Positions 46,069-54,993 of a stretch of DNA of 64,000 nucleotides are shown piece after piece; position 1 is the first letter of the stretch, and every line of letters starts with the position of its first letter. The notes under the pieces were generated by a model. The model saw only the letters and a list, made by a program, of their open reading frames with translations, was not told where the DNA came from and made no database searches. Origin of the DNA: CBDCUI01 sp965223115 (GTDB lineage Bacteria > Pseudomonadota > Gammaproteobacteria > UBA4575); contig OZ244982.1 of assembly GCA_965223115.1 (NCBI GenBank), positions 744,001 to 808,000 of the forward strand, written 5' to 3'. The position numbers and the translations under genes were made by a program.

Positions 46069-46638
46069 TCACCAATTACGTGTGCGTCCGACGTCTAAAT
46101 GAATGAAATTGCTGCTGGCGTAATAGCCAACACCACCTGCTTGTAGAGAGATGGCTGTATCACGTAGTTGAGAAAGATTAATATCCGGAAGACGGATATC
46201 TATCGCTTTACCTTGCATATGTAAACTGCGTTTTGCTACACCGTTACTGTTTTTCCTTAGTTTTTTATTACTAGCAGGAGAGCGATACCCTGAAATGACA
46301 TGAAAAGGAGAAGTTGAGCCCACAGTATTATGTAATGTATGTAATAACTCTAAAAGTGAAGGCTCTATGGTATAAATTTCATCAGTGCGATGATCTCGCA
46401 GCACCTGGTTGATCTTATCCAGACTCGCTACATCGTATTGCTCATCTTTCCAATAACAACACTCTATGCTTTCATTAGTATGTAGATTTAAAAATTCTAA
46501 GCTACGAGCAGCTTGAGGATTTTGCTTGGCTTTTATTATTTGCGGAAAAGATGTGGATGCAAACACCACTGCGGAGCTTTTTAAAAGCTTGCGGCGATTT
46601 AGATCAATAGGGTTTCGAGAGCCTTTTAGCTCAATCAC
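46069..46638 (-). CDS. DUF882 (YcbK-like) exported peptidase-family protein
   Basis: The 189-residue protein has a Tat-type start (NRRKLLKSSAVVFASTSF). DUF882/M15-like metal-binding motifs follow: ISGYRSPASNKKLR, SLHMQGKAIDIRLP (His and Asp ligands) and IHLDVGRTRNW (last His). It probably trims or binds peptidoglycan peptides in the periplasm. It lies directly downstream of an LdtD-type L,D-transpeptidase, the same pairing as ycbB-ycbK in E. coli. Confidence 0.9.
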   Translation of the reverse strand: MIELKGSRNPIDLNRRKLLKSSAVVFASTSFPQIIKAKQNPQAARSLEFLNLHTNESIECCYWKDEQYDVASLDKINQVLRDHRTDEIYTIEPSLLELLHTLHNTVGSTSPFHVISGYRSPASNKKLRKNSNGVAKRSLHMQGKAIDIRLPDINLSQLRDTAISLQAGGVGYYASSNFIHLDVGRTRNW

Positions 46639-46668
46639 AGTGATACCTTGATAAAAGTAGCGTATTTA

Positions 46669-48324
46669 TTAATGCGCTATATTATACAAGTTACTTGCGT
46701 ATTTCCTATCTCGTTTGTAGATATCCGGGCGAAAATTGATGATGTTTTGATCATCTACCCAGGCAGTCATATAGGTAATATAGATTGGTATGGGTTTGCT
46801 GAGTTTTAAAGCCTTAGGTTTTTTACGATTAGCAAGGTCGCTTAGCTCATTTTTTGACCAAGCATCTTGGTCTGCAAGTAATACTTCTGCGAGACCAAAT
46901 GGATCTTCAACTCGTATGCAGCCATGGCTAAAAGCCCTTTGGTTTTTTGCAAAGAGATTTCGTGAAGGAGTGTCATGTAAGTAAACGCTATAGTTATTTG
47001 GGAAAATAAATTTGATTCGTCCAAGAGAGTTTTTTGCTCCTGGTTCTTGTCTAAATCTTATTGGTGTATTCGTAAGGTCAATATTGAACCAATCTATAGT
47101 TTCTGGATTAACAAATTTTGTTTGATTGTTAAATCTACCTAATAGCTTTATGTTATTTCTATATAGATAGCCAGGGTCTTGCTGAATCTTTGGGATGATT
47201 TCTTTGCGTGCAATAGATTTTGGTACGTGCCAGTATGGACTGAGTACTAATTGGGTAAGCTCAGATGTAAGTACGGGTGTTTTATTTTTCTTTTTACCTA
47301 CAACTACACGTGATTGATAAACAGTTTTACCGTTGTCAACCAAATACAGCTTATATTCAGGTATGTTTACCTTTAGATAACGACCTTTATTATTGGTTTG
47401 TAATTGTCGCGCACGTTCAAGATTTAGTTCTAACTGTTTAATGCGATACGAAATAGGTTTATTTATTTCACTAACTGTTTTTCTTCCAAGGATCCCATCT
47501 ACTTCCAAGCCATGGCGTTCTTGAAAGTTTGAAATAGCCAGTGCAAGAGGTTCATCTAATAGTTCATTAGTTAAATTTTCTCCTGAATAATCTCCAAATG
47601 TATATAAGCGTTTCCTAAGTTTAGGTATCTCTGAAGAATGATCACCAATAGAGAGAGACTTTTTGGGCAATTTAATTTGGCCGGAGTTTTCTTCTAGTGA
47701 ACGATAGTAACTTAATGCTGTTACTAGCTTTGCGTAGCCCTCATGGCTGGGTTGTAAATTCTCTAATGCTATTGTTATAGCATTCTTATTTACGGCCTCA
47801 TGCAAAATATCGATAAATATATTTTCGTCGCTTTTGATTGGATGTTCATCTAATAATTTGCCTTTATATAAGTGTGTGGCAATTTTTACGTATGCATGAG
47901 TAAAAGTAACATCTGAATTAGCAAGAATCTTTTCATCGTGTATTGTAGATTCTAAAAAATATTGGATAACATCTAGATCATAATGTGAGGGATCTAAACC
48001 TACATGGTTTGCATTTTCAATAAAACTAAATAGTTCATAAGCATTGTCGTTATATTTTCCTTCATTGCTCCAGATCAAGTTAAAATCATGTAACGTATAT
48101 AATTCTTTAATATCATCTTTGAGAATTAATGACGATTTGTTTAATGCTTGTAGAATATTTGCCTTAATTTCACCATTGGGATGCGTAAGGCTTTGCTGTG
48201 GTGAAAGATTATTTGCAAATATAGTAGTGGAACCAAATAGTCCTAGCAGACAAAGTAATAGGCTTGCTGATAATGTAGTAACAGCATATCTAATAGCCAA
48301 TTTAGCAGCTATAGTTAACTGCAT
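46669..48324 (-). CDS. ldtD: L,D-transpeptidase, LdtD/YcbB family
   Basis: The 551-residue periplasmic enzyme makes 3-3 peptidoglycan crosslinks. It has an N-terminal signal or anchor (residues 8-35), a scaffold domain, a peptidoglycan-binding domain near 240-290 (AISNFQERHGLEVDGILGRK), and the YkuD catalytic domain with Cys469 in AFSHGCIRVEDP. GGAGAG precedes the start. It is the first gene of a six-gene minus-strand run and its promoter lies in the spacer shared with cysS. Confidence 0.93.
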   Translation of the reverse strand: MQLTIAAKLAIRYAVTTLSASLLLCLLGLFGSTTIFANNLSPQQSLTHPNGEIKANILQALNKSSLILKDDIKELYTLHDFNLIWSNEGKYNDNAYELFSFIENANHVGLDPSHYDLDVIQYFLESTIHDEKILANSDVTFTHAYVKIATHLYKGKLLDEHPIKSDENIFIDILHEAVNKNAITIALENLQPSHEGYAKLVTALSYYRSLEENSGQIKLPKKSLSIGDHSSEIPKLRKRLYTFGDYSGENLTNELLDEPLALAISNFQERHGLEVDGILGRKTVSEINKPISYRIKQLELNLERARQLQTNNKGRYLKVNIPEYKLYLVDNGKTVYQSRVVVGKKKNKTPVLTSELTQLVLSPYWHVPKSIARKEIIPKIQQDPGYLYRNNIKLLGRFNNQTKFVNPETIDWFNIDLTNTPIRFRQEPGAKNSLGRIKFIFPNNYSVYLHDTPSRNLFAKNQRAFSHGCIRVEDPFGLAEVLLADQDAWSKNELSDLANRKKPKALKLSKPIPIYITYMTAWVDDQNIINFRPDIYKRDRKYASNLYNIAH

Positions 48325-48655
48325 ACGTATTCTCTCCTAACAATCCTTGTATAGATTAATTTCGTATTGATTTCTTGTTAACTACTGTAAGATAGATTTA
48401 GAACAACATCTTTGTGATAGATCACATTCAATTGTTAATTACTGTGTTAATGCAAAGAATGTGATACTGATTAAGTTTTTATAGTTGTTGTGCAAAGTCA
48501 AATAAATTCAGTGACTTAGGGCGTGTAAATTAGTTATTATTAAGCTATTGGCACTATTGTAAAGTTACGTTTTAAATTAATTTACAAATATAATTTATTT
48601 ATAAAAAGCTATTTGGGGACATCAAATAAATATAACAACTAAATATTGAATACTA
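48325..48655. other. Divergent spacer between ldtD and cysS
   Basis: About 330 AT-rich bases hold the two divergent promoters. The only notable structure is the set of TGTGAT/ATCACA elements described separately. No coding frame is seen. Confidence 0.45.
48413..48465. promoter_or_regulatory. TGTGAT/ATCACA operator-like array
   Basis: TGTGAT at 48413-48418 and ATCACA at 48421-48426 form a tight inverted pair with a 2-base spacer. ATCACATTC (48421-48429) is also mirrored by GAATGTGAT (48457-48465). The core resembles half-sites of the CRP/FNR class, but spacing is 4 where CRP uses 6. It is a candidate binding site for a regulator of ldtD and/or cysS. Confidence 0.45.
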
Positions 48656-50032
48656 ATGAGTATATATATACACAACACGCTTACCCGTAAAAAAGAAGAG
48701 TTTATTCCAATAGATCAGGGGCGTGTGACGATGTATGTGTGTGGGCCAACTGTGTACAGCTATCCACATATAGGGAATGCACGTCCGGCGGTTGTGTTTG
48801 ATGTTTTTTATCGTTTATTGAAGCATGAATTTCTTAACGTTGTTTACACAAGAAATATCACTGATGTAGACGACAAAATTAATGCTGCTGCCATAAAAGA
48901 GAATGTTTCAATCAATAAAATCAGCACAAGGTTTACTGGCATATATCATCAAGATATTGCTGAGTTAGGTGTATTACCTCCTACACATGAGCCTCTGGTG
49001 ACAGAACACATGCCTCAAATTATCGGCATGATTGAAAAGTTGATTAAAGCTGGACATGCATATGAAGCAGAAGGGCATGTGCTTTTTCATGTACCTTCAT
49101 ATAAGGGGTATGGTGAGCTATCAGGTCGCAATATGAAAGAAATGATTGCAGGTGCACGTGTAGATGTTGCACCTTTTAAAAAGGATCCTGCAGACTTTGT
49201 TTTGTGGAAACCATCAGATATTAATCAACCTTCCTGGGACAGTCCATGGGGTGGTGGTCGTCCTGGGTGGCATATCGAATGTTCGGCAATGATTCAGCAG
49301 CATTTGGGCGATACAATTGATATACATGGTGGTGGTCAGGATCTTGTATTTCCCCATCATGAGAATGAAAGAGCACAAAGTACTTGTGCACACAGTGGGA
49401 AATTATTCAGTCGTTATTGGATGCATAATGGCTTTGTAAATGTTGATCATGAAAAAATGTCTAAATCAGTTGGCAATGTCTTATTAGTAAATGATCTATT
49501 AAAGCAAGCCCCAGGAGAGGCTATACGTTTAACATTACTCAGTACCCATTATCGTAGTCCTTTGGATTGGACAGATGATGCATTAGATCAATCACGTAGA
49601 AATTTGGATAAGCTTTATGGAGCATTGCATGAAATGCATGATGTAGAAGCTGTGCCTTCAGAAGAAGATGTTCCCAAAGAGTTAATTGATGCATTAAAAG
49701 ATGATTTAAATACACCTGCTGCATTTGCAGTGCTATATCAATTAGCTAAACAGGCAAATAATGCAACAGGTCTGACTGAACGTCAAAAGCTTAAAAAGAA
49801 AATATTAGCTGCAGGTAGGTTGCTAGGCTTGCTACAACAAGAACCTAATGTTTGGTTTCGTGGTACAGATGATGTCGACGTTGAAGGAATTGAGACATTA
49901 TTATTATCAAGAGCCGAAGCCAAACGAGCTAAGAACTTTGAGTTAGCGGATCAGATAAGAGATCAGTTGACTGCCATGGGAGTAGAAATTCAAGACCGGC
50001 CAGATGGCACATCAAGTTGGAGAAGGTCCTAA
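48656..50032 (+). CDS. cysS: Cysteinyl-tRNA synthetase
   Basis: The 458-residue class I synthetase charges tRNA-Cys. It has YVCGPTVYSYPHIGNARP (HIGH motif as HIGN), the zinc ligands in that Cys, ECSAMIQQ and HHENERAQS, and HEKMSKSVGN (KMSKS) near residue 270. Length is normal. A short intergenic of 20 bases leads to the next gene. Confidence 0.97.
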   Translation: MSIYIHNTLTRKKEEFIPIDQGRVTMYVCGPTVYSYPHIGNARPAVVFDVFYRLLKHEFLNVVYTRNITDVDDKINAAAIKENVSINKISTRFTGIYHQDIAELGVLPPTHEPLVTEHMPQIIGMIEKLIKAGHAYEAEGHVLFHVPSYKGYGELSGRNMKEMIAGARVDVAPFKKDPADFVLWKPSDINQPSWDSPWGGGRPGWHIECSAMIQQHLGDTIDIHGGGQDLVFPHHENERAQSTCAHSGKLFSRYWMHNGFVNVDHEKMSKSVGNVLLVNDLLKQAPGEAIRLTLLSTHYRSPLDWTDDALDQSRRNLDKLYGALHEMHDVEAVPSEEDVPKELIDALKDDLNTPAAFAVLYQLAKQANNATGLTERQKLKKKILAAGRLLGLLQQEPNVWFRGTDDVDVEGIETLLLSRAEAKRAKNFELADQIRDQLTAMGVEIQDRPDGTSSWRRS

Positions 50033-50052
50033 CAGTGTGAGGAGATCTAAAT

Positions 50053-50778
50053 ATGGCAGCTGATGCAAAAAAAGAAAATAACAGTAAACAAGGATTTAGT
50101 GGTAAACAGGTTTTATTAATTGTTTTATTAACATTGTTAGTAGCAGTTGTTGGAACTTATTTTATTTTGCAAAGATATGTTTTATTAAAAGAATTTACTC
50201 CAGTTTCACTTAATCAAACAGAAACTCAGATATTAAACAATAAACTTCAGGTATTGGGATTTCAACCAGCACTAAGTAATTCTACAAATCCCCAAGGTCA
50301 TAAAGATTATTCATCAGAAAAACAAAAGCAAGCAGATGGCTCTGAACCAGATCTAGAGCCTGAACCTTATTATGAAGATCCGGAAAAACGCGAAATCAAT
50401 TTAACAGAAAAGGAACTAAACGCACTGTTGGCTAACAATACTGATTTAGCAAAGCGATTAGCCATTGACTTATCTGCAAATTTAGCTAGTGCTAAATTGT
50501 TGATTCCTATGGAACAAGACTTTCCAGTTCTGGGTGGTAAAACGTTACGAGTGAATGCAGGTTTAGGTTTATCATTTTCTAATGACAAACCTATCGTGAT
50601 TTTAAAGGGTGTAAGTATTATGGGTGTCCCAATACCTAATGCATGGTTGGGTAATCTAAAAAATGTCGATCTAGTACAAGAATTTGGGGTTGAAAGTGGG
50701 TTTTGGAAAACTTTTGCAGCAGGTGTTGAGTATATAAATGTAAAAGACGGAATGTTACAAATCAAACTAAAAGAATAA
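50053..50778 (+). CDS. Membrane-anchored hypothetical protein (DUF2140-like)
   Basis: The 241-residue protein has one N-terminal helix (VLLIVLLTLLVAVVGTYFIL, residues 18-37) and a soluble periplasmic part. The end resembles YpmS/DUF2140-like lipid-binding beta domains: INLTEKELNALLANN, then ISIMGVPIPNAWLGNLKN-like residues and VNVKDGMLQI-like ending (exact: KGVSIMGVPIPNAW, YINVKDGMLQ). Function is unknown. GGAG lies before the start. Overlap of one base with the next gene implies co-expression. Confidence 0.75.
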   Translation: MAADAKKENNSKQGFSGKQVLLIVLLTLLVAVVGTYFILQRYVLLKEFTPVSLNQTETQILNNKLQVLGFQPALSNSTNPQGHKDYSSEKQKQADGSEPDLEPEPYYEDPEKREINLTEKELNALLANNTDLAKRLAIDLSANLASAKLLIPMEQDFPVLGGKTLRVNAGLGLSFSNDKPIVILKGVSIMGVPIPNAWLGNLKNVDLVQEFGVESGFWKTFAAGVEYINVKDGMLQIKLKE

Positions 50779-51029
50779 TGAAAGGGTTAGTACCACCTGA
50801 TCCTGAGGGAGGAGTTTCTAAAGTTCAGTTTGCAGTAGTATATGTACCCAAACGTAATCGTAATCGATTTGCAGCAAATTGTGTGGAGATTAAGTCGAAT
50901 GCGCAGGAAGCATTAGCTGTATCAGATCGTAAAAATAAGCGTTATGCTGCGAAAGTAGTTGGACCTTCTAAATCTTCTGAAGGGCAGTATATTTATTATT
51001 TGCTTGAATGGTTGAAAGAAGAAAGCTAG
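50778..51029 (+). CDS. Small basic protein of unknown function
   Basis: The 83-residue product begins MKGLVPPDPEGGVSKVQFAV. Its start overlaps the preceding stop by one base. It is a soluble alpha/beta protein without export signal and has basic patches (VPKRNRNRF, DRKNKRYAAK). No family is recognised. Tight linkage suggests it works with the membrane protein before it. Confidence 0.7.
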   Translation: MKGLVPPDPEGGVSKVQFAVVYVPKRNRNRFAANCVEIKSNAQEALAVSDRKNKRYAAKVVGPSKSSEGQYIYYLLEWLKEES

Positions 51030-51165
51030 TTAATTTATTTTTTAAATAATCAAGCACATTCATGTATTTTATAGCAAAGCATTCCTAATTTTTTGCACAT
51101 TTCCTTGCATCATATAGATGCAAAATTAGGTCATATTAGTACTCATCAGAATTTGGAGAAGTCAT

Positions 51166-51609
51166 ATGAGTAAACTGAAATATGTTCTAGTAATAGTAGT
51201 AGGTTTATCTTTGTTGTCGTTGTCTACACAGAGTTTTGCCAGTGACAGAGTGTTTGGAAATATTGGTTATATTGATTATCCCTTAAAAATAATTATTGGA
51301 TATTCTGGGCATGACTACTATAAGCCTCGGTATATCGGACATCGTTATTATTATAAGCCAAGGCATTATTATAAGCAGCACTACTACAAGCGACATTATA
51401 ATAAACCGCGACACTATAACTCCTATAAAGAGCACGGTTATAAGCATTATAAGCGACATTATCGATATAATCCTCGCTATTATAAGCATTATTATGGCCA
51501 TAAAAATGGGAGCTATCATCATGACCGTTATCGCAAACATTATAATCACTATAAAAGAGGGCACCATGGTTACGAGAAAGGATACACCCATCATTACAAG
51601 CATCATTGA
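51166..51609 (+). CDS. Exported Tyr/His/Lys-rich repetitive protein
   Basis: The 147-residue protein has a signal peptide (MSKLKYVLVIVVGLSLLSL, cleavage near SFAS) and a tail of about 100 residues made of short Tyr, His, Lys, Arg and Pro repeats (YYKPRHYYKQHYYKRHYNK and similar, with HYY/HYK/RHY steps). Acidic residues are almost absent. Such composition could bind metals or polyanions, or form cross-linked or sticky extracellular material. A good ribosome site (TTGGAGAA) precedes it, and it ends at a strong hairpin. No family is recognised. Confidence 0.75.
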   Translation: MSKLKYVLVIVVGLSLLSLSTQSFASDRVFGNIGYIDYPLKIIIGYSGHDYYKPRYIGHRYYYKPRHYYKQHYYKRHYNKPRHYNSYKEHGYKHYKRHYRYNPRYYKHYYGHKNGSYHHDRYRKHYNHYKRGHHGYEKGYTHHYKHH

Positions 51610-51620
51610 GATAAATTAAA

Positions 51621-51651
51621 TGAGACACACCTGTTTATTCGGTGTGTCTCA
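51621..51651 (+). terminator. Hairpin after the Tyr/His-rich gene
   Basis: TGAGACACACC (51621-51631) and GGTGTGTCTCA (51641-51651) form a perfect 11-bp stem with a 9-base loop. The T-run comes later (about 51667), so termination may be partial. Confidence 0.7.
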
Positions 51652-51734
51652 GAAAGCTAACAACGATTTTTTTTAGTATTTATTCCTACCAGTTTATTAA
51701 TAAACCCTTATTTGCCTCATAATTTGCACATTTT

Positions 51735-51746
51735 ATAGCTAGCTAT
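51735..51746. promoter_or_regulatory. 12-bp palindrome before mptG
   Basis: A perfect palindrome, ATAGCTAGCTAT, lies about 100 bases before the mptG start. It is a possible operator; no regulator is known. Confidence 0.25.
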
Positions 51747-51846
51747 CCGTGCACAGTATTTTGTATGTCTTACTAAGCCTGATTAATAAATTATTAGTTG
51801 ATATTATTCCTAGTGCTTTTTGATTTGATTGGACTAAAATAAGGGC

Positions 51847-52836
51847 ATGGAGAGCATGCCTATATATATTGAAGCACCGGCCCGCTTGCATCTTGGTTTT
51901 CTAGATTTAGAAGGTGGATTGGGAAGAAGATTTGGTGGTTTTGGCCTTACCTTGAGTGATATCGCGACTAAAATTATTGTGCGGAAATCGGATAAGTTTG
52001 AAGTAGTAGGCAATGCATCTGATCGCGTCCTCAAATATGCACAAAAGTTTTGTGAACGAAAAGGGTTGGCTGGCGGATGCCATATTGAGGTCATTGAACA
52101 AATTCTTGATCATTCAGGATTAGGTTCAGGGACCCAACTTGCTTTAGCTGTAGGGACTGCGATAACAAAACTTTACAGTTTGGAATGTTCGACTGCGGAG
52201 GTAGCATCAATTCTAAACCGTGGAGCTCGCTCTGGAATTGGTATCGGTGCATTTCAGCACGGTGGTTTTTTAGTAGATGCTGGAAGAAGCACAAAAAGTG
52301 TAATACCACCTATAATTTCGCATTTACAATTCCCTTCAAATTGGCGTGTTATTTTGATTTTTGATGTAAATAGGCAGGGCTTGTATGGAAACGACGAGCA
52401 TGCCTCTTTTTCAACATTACCGCCATTTTCTTCGCAAACAGCAGCCAATTTATGCCGTCTTACGTTGATGCAAGTGTTGCCAGCAATTAGTGAGCAGAAT
52501 TTAGAAGCCTTTAGTAAGGGAATTTCTGAGATACAGAGCTGCCTAGGAGATTTTTTCGCGTCTGCTCAAGGAGGGCGTTATACTAGTGCATCTGTTGCGG
52601 ATGCAGCTGCCTATTTAGAATCCCTTGGAATATATGGGGTAGGACAAAGTTCTTGGGGTCCAACTGGGTTTGCATTTGTAGATAGTGAGACTCAAGCTCA
52701 TACGTTACTGCGTGAGCTGCAAACAAAGTTTACTAATAATGAAGATTTACAGTTTAAAATTGTGTCTGGAAAAAACACTGGGGCAGTGATCCAACAACAA
52801 GATATAGTTTCTTTGTCAAAAGCAATAAAGTCTTAA
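51847..52836 (+). CDS. mptG: Beta-ribofuranosylaminobenzene 5'-phosphate synthase
   Basis: The 329-residue GHMP-kinase-fold enzyme condenses 4-aminobenzoate with PRPP, the committed step of methanopterin biosynthesis. It has IEAPARLHLGFLDLEGGLGR at the start, LDHSGLGSGTQLALAVG (GHMP ATP-like loop) near 95, and GQSSWGPTGFAFV near 265. Together with pabB it supplies and uses pABA. It heads a H4MPT operon with mtdB 85 bases downstream. Confidence 0.93.
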   Translation: MESMPIYIEAPARLHLGFLDLEGGLGRRFGGFGLTLSDIATKIIVRKSDKFEVVGNASDRVLKYAQKFCERKGLAGGCHIEVIEQILDHSGLGSGTQLALAVGTAITKLYSLECSTAEVASILNRGARSGIGIGAFQHGGFLVDAGRSTKSVIPPIISHLQFPSNWRVILIFDVNRQGLYGNDEHASFSTLPPFSSQTAANLCRLTLMQVLPAISEQNLEAFSKGISEIQSCLGDFFASAQGGRYTSASVADAAAYLESLGIYGVGQSSWGPTGFAFVDSETQAHTLLRELQTKFTNNEDLQFKIVSGKNTGAVIQQQDIVSLSKAIKS

Positions 52837-52921
52837 AAAAATTAAACTATTAAAAATCGCACAAGGAAACTTGTGGTTTGATTGTATTTGTTAATCAATA
52901 AATATTAGAGAGAATAAAAAA

Positions 52922-53821
52922 ATGGAAAAGCCATATATCCTTCATATGTTCACACCTGCAAAAAATTTAAGCCCGTTTGATGTAAACATGGCGTTAGATG
53001 CAGGATGGGATAATGCCGTCGGTTATACAGATGTAGAAAAAGATGAAGTCCAAGCATTAGTACAGGATGCAATATTTTCGCGTGGACCTACTGGTGCTAA
53101 GCGAACTGGAATTTTTCTGGGTGGACGAGATATGCATATGGCAATGGATATGATGGAAATCGTACAGGAATCAATGGTGCCGCCATTTGAAGTTTCTTGT
53201 TTTGCGGATCCTAGTGGTGCGTTCACTACCGCTGCGGGCATGGTTGCATGTGCAGAACAAGCCCTTAAAGATAAGTTTAATACGGATTTAAAAGGAAAAT
53301 GTGTAATTGTTATGGGTGGAACGGGGCCGGTAGGTTCTACTGCAGCAGTATTGGCAGCTAAAGCCGGAGCTGATGTAAAAATTATGGGGCGTAAAAAAGA
53401 CAAATCACAGAGAGTTGCGGCTATGTGTACTGAATATGGTGCTGATCTAACAGGTATTCAAGGTGAAGCGAACGATATGATTGATGGCGTAGTGCAAATG
53501 GCAGATGTTGTCTTTGCAGCTGCAGCGGCAGGCATCCAAGTTATTTCAGAGAAGCATATTGATACTGCTGGAAGTTTAAAAGTTGCAGCAGATGTGAACG
53601 CAGTACCACCATCAGGTATTGCGGGGCTTGATTTAATGGGTGATTGTGAACCTATTAAAGGGTCTAAAAGCGGTGCTGTTGGAATTGGCGCTTTAGCCAT
53701 AGGTAATGTTAAGTACCAGACTCAACATAGATTGCTACAAGAAATGCGTGACTCTGATAAGCCTATTTATCTTCACTTTGAGCGTGCATTCGAAATTGCT
53801 AGGGAGATTGTGCAAGGATAA
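52922..53821 (+). CDS. mtdB: Methylene-tetrahydromethanopterin dehydrogenase
   Basis: The 299-residue NAD(P)-dependent enzyme oxidises methylene-H4MPT to methenyl-H4MPT. It has MLHMFTPAKNLSPFDVNM-like start (exact: ILHMFTPAKNLSPFDVNMAL), a SRGPTGAKRTGIFLGG substrate region and the Rossmann motif VIVMGGTGPVGSTAAVLAA near 125. ADVNAVPPSG follows. A ribosome site (AGAGAGAATAAAA) precedes the ATG. The next gene starts inside its 3' end. Confidence 0.95.
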   Translation: MEKPYILHMFTPAKNLSPFDVNMALDAGWDNAVGYTDVEKDEVQALVQDAIFSRGPTGAKRTGIFLGGRDMHMAMDMMEIVQESMVPPFEVSCFADPSGAFTTAAGMVACAEQALKDKFNTDLKGKCVIVMGGTGPVGSTAAVLAAKAGADVKIMGRKKDKSQRVAAMCTEYGADLTGIQGEANDMIDGVVQMADVVFAAAAAGIQVISEKHIDTAGSLKVAADVNAVPPSGIAGLDLMGDCEPIKGSKSGAVGIGALAIGNVKYQTQHRLLQEMRDSDKPIYLHFERAFEIAREIVQG

Positions 53822-54932
53822 GTCTATTTACCTCGTAGTTGCGATATCTGGCAGGGCAATCGCGCAATCACTGAAAATAAGCGGTAGCTCTGTAGCAGTA
53901 ATAGATGGCTTTGCAGATATGGATACTGCGAGTGCTTCTATAGTTTGTAAAAAAGTTGCACGTACAAAATTTGGTCTCAAGACAAATGAAGTACTGCGAT
54001 TGGTAAAAGAACTAAAAGAGCAATATAAATTTGATGGCATGTTCTATGATGCAGCACTAGAGTTTAATCCAGGTTTATTAGAATCGATTAATGTCGAACC
54101 AGTTATAGGCAATACAAGTAAAACATTACTACGTTGTAAGCAACCAAAAGAGCTTTTTTCAGTTTTGGATAAGTACCAAATTTTATATCCAGATATTTCT
54201 TTTAAAAATAATTCTTTCACAGCACCTGAATGGCTACAGAAGTATGCAACAAGCTCTGGTGGCGCAGGGGTTTCTACACGTCTATCTAAAAATGTAAATG
54301 ACGAAAATATATTTTTTCAGAAAAGGTTAGATGGAGTTAATTTCTCAATTACATTTATCGCAAATGGTGATGATGTAAAAATTTTAGGGTTTAATTCAAC
54401 ATGGAGTGAGTCATTAGGAGAAACGACACCTTATATATACAGTGGTGCAATAAACAGTATAGATTTAACGCAAAAACAACAAGCCAAAGCAATCGAGTAT
54501 GTAACTTTACTTGTGGGTGAATTTAATCTTGTAGGCTTAAATAGTATTGATTTTATATTGTCTGATGAACGTGTGTATGTTTTAGAGGTTAATCCTCGCA
54601 TACCTGCAACCTATGATTTATATGAGAACAAACAAGGTAGCTTAATAGAAGAGCATATTGCTAGTTGTTTAACTAAAACATTAAGTGCTAATAAAGAAAA
54701 TTATTTATTGCGTGCACACGCGATCGTCTATGCGCCAAAGCGCATGCAAATACCGAAAGATTTTGCCTGGCCACTATGGACAGCAGACCGCCCGTATCCA
54801 GAAGAATGGATAGAAACGCATCAGCCTGTTTGCAATGTGTTTTCCGGAGGGAAAAATGTAGCCCAAGTTCGGGATATGATTCATACTCGTAAACAAACAA
54901 TAATAAGCAAATTAACTAAACCATTGAGTTAG
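53808..54932 (+). CDS. ATP-grasp protein of H4MPT islands (orf17/COG2232-like)
   Basis: This is an about 375-residue ATP-grasp ligase-like protein. Residues near the start read KDKSIYLVVAISGRAIAQSL; the ATP-grasp core includes KYATSSGGAGVSTRL and the metal-binding FILSDERVYVLEVNPRIPATYD near residue 255. No ATG is available. The frame opens inside mtdB, and the likely start is TTG at 53808 (AGGGAG too close) or a rarer ATT at 53826, after AAGGAT. In methylotrophs such genes sit between mtdB and mch and are needed for methanopterin or methylofuran synthesis. The exact reaction is unknown. Confidence 0.85.
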   Translation: MCKDKSIYLVVAISGRAIAQSLKISGSSVAVIDGFADMDTASASIVCKKVARTKFGLKTNEVLRLVKELKEQYKFDGMFYDAALEFNPGLLESINVEPVIGNTSKTLLRCKQPKELFSVLDKYQILYPDISFKNNSFTAPEWLQKYATSSGGAGVSTRLSKNVNDENIFFQKRLDGVNFSITFIANGDDVKILGFNSTWSESLGETTPYIYSGAINSIDLTQKQQAKAIEYVTLLVGEFNLVGLNSIDFILSDERVYVLEVNPRIPATYDLYENKQGSLIEEHIASCLTKTLSANKENYLLRAHAIVYAPKRMQIPKDFAWPLWTADRPYPEEWIETHQPVCNVFSGGKNVAQVRDMIHTRKQTIISKLTKPLS

Positions 54933-54993
54933 CATTATTTCATCAGACTAATAACTATATAAAAACACCACTGTCTAATATAAGGGAAATAAA

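Noticed and set aside
51330..51600. Possible CRISPR-like or tandem DNA repeats
   Set aside because: The repeats are irregular codon-level repeats of a Tyr/His-rich protein without constant unit or spacer length.
51283..51628. Overlapping frames of 107-111 codons on both strands over the Tyr/His-rich gene
   Set aside because: They arise because the repetitive sequence lacks stops in several frames; only the plus-strand frame has a signal peptide and ribosome site.
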